Positions 5,334 to 5,803 of a stretch of DNA of 5,803 bases are shown here, in pieces (position 1 is the first letter of the stretch; each line of letters opens with the position of its first letter). Source of the stretch: JBLKSS01 sp047607725 (GTDB taxonomy: Bacteria > Pseudomonadota > Gammaproteobacteria > Enterobacterales > Enterobacteriaceae); the NCBI RefSeq assembly GCF_047607725.1, contig NZ_JBLKSS010000207.1:1-5803 (forward strand), in the 5' to 3' direction. The notes under the pieces were generated by a model. The model was not told the DNA's origin. It saw nothing but the letters and a program-made list of their open reading frames with translations, and ran no database searches. The position numbers and the translations under genes were made by a program.

Positions 5334-5803
5334 ATGGCACGTAAAAAGAAGAACGCGAGAACAGAAAATATTAATCTATATCAATGTATTATGCATAAAA
5401 CTTGAGCAGAGTCGCTCGAATCGCACCATCGCAGCAGCGCTCGGCATCGGCTGTACCACAAGTGCACGATATCCTCGGCCGATTCACGGTAGCTAACCTG
5501 GTCTGGCCATTGCCGGCGGAACTGTCCCCCGTCGACCTCAACCGCCTGCTCTATCCCGGCAAATCCGGCAAGGCTATCAAGACCTTACCCAACTGGCTTG
5601 ATATCGATACCGAGTTAAGCCGCAAGGGCGTGACCAAACAGCTGCTCTGGATGGAATATCATGCCGCCGTGGGCGGTGATGCCCTCGGCTACTCACAGTT
5701 CTGTGCACTGTTCCGTGACTGGAAAAAGAAGCAGCGGCGTTCCATGCGCATGGAGCACAAGGCCGGCGAAAAGCTCTTCATCGACTTCTGTGGCCCCACC
5801 GTA
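5334..5803 (+). pseudogene. istA: istA, IS21-family transposase, N-terminal part with two frameshifts (runs off window)
   Basis: The ATG at 5334, preceded by GGGGGT (5323-5328), begins MARKKKNARTENINLYQCIM then HKT and a TGA at 5403. Homology continues one frame over from 5401 as KLEQSRSNRTIAAALGIGCT, the helix-turn-helix region, up to 5460. After one extra A (5461) it shifts again and stays open from 5462 to the window edge for 114 codons: VHDILGRFTVANLVWPLPAE, LLYPGKSGKAIKTLPNW, SRKGVTKQLLWMEYHAAVGG, MRMEHKAGEKLFIDFCGPTV. That last block should contain the first Asp of the DDE catalytic triad. Full IstA is about 500 residues, so some 150 are visible. Both shifts are +1 and sit at short A runs; the first could equally be a 2-base loss. 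Without correction no full transposase is made. Confidence 0.85.

Larger units (their letters stand above)
5187..5803 (+). mobile_element. IS21-family insertion sequence, left end and start of istA
   Basis: M15 peptidase homology ends near 5186, and a TG dinucleotide at 5187 starts an IS21-type end: a run of related repeats, a short leader, then an istA-type transposase in the forward direction. The element runs past the window edge, so istB and the right end are not seen. It inserted in the same orientation as the yffB-dapE-M15 operon. The exact first base is inferred from the TG...CA convention of IS21 and could be off by a few bases. The istA frame is damaged (see the istA entry), so this copy probably cannot move by itself. 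Confidence 0.85.

Overview
The window looks like chromosome of a Sodalis-type insect symbiont (Enterobacterales). The intact genes are close to their E. coli relatives in sequence and order: acrD, ypfM, yffB, dapE. They sit among insertion sequences, broken genes and unusually long stretches with no gene, which is typical of a young host-restricted endosymbiont genome in decay. The organism is inferred from this pattern; no diagnostic marker such as rRNA is present.

Layout. Positions 1-187 are the right end of an IS66-family element: the last 51 codons of its transposase, then a terminus ending CGCTTAC. From 188 to 2006 runs the 3' 605 codons of acrD, an RND multidrug efflux pump that the IS66 element has cut. 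Positions 2007-2474 hold no convincing gene. On the minus strand at 2475-2561 is an intact 28-codon small-protein gene, a ypfM homologue, with a strong ribosome binding site and a TATAAT -10 box; it is too short for ordinary gene callers. Positions 2562-3420 are mostly non-coding, with AT-rich patches near 2520-2770 and 3000-3070.

The conserved core follows: yffB (3421-3804) and dapE (3806-4933), separated by one base, both apparently intact. The next gene overlaps the dapE stop as ATGA and encodes an M15-family metallopeptidase. It is dead: an in-frame TGA stands where the family has Trp (5101-5103), and an IS21-family element has replaced everything after about 5186. That element starts with four tandem 23-bp repeats (5189-5280), followed by the istA transposase start (5334 on), which is itself broken by two apparent +1 frameshifts. 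The window ends inside istA.

How it fits together: selection seems to have kept dapE (diaminopimelate for peptidoglycan and lysine), with yffB and probably ypfM, while acrD and the M15 peptidase were lost to IS insertion and point mutation. I found no undescribed multi-gene system. The most interesting items are the surviving ypfM with a palindrome overlapping its promoter, and the layered damage at both IS junctions.
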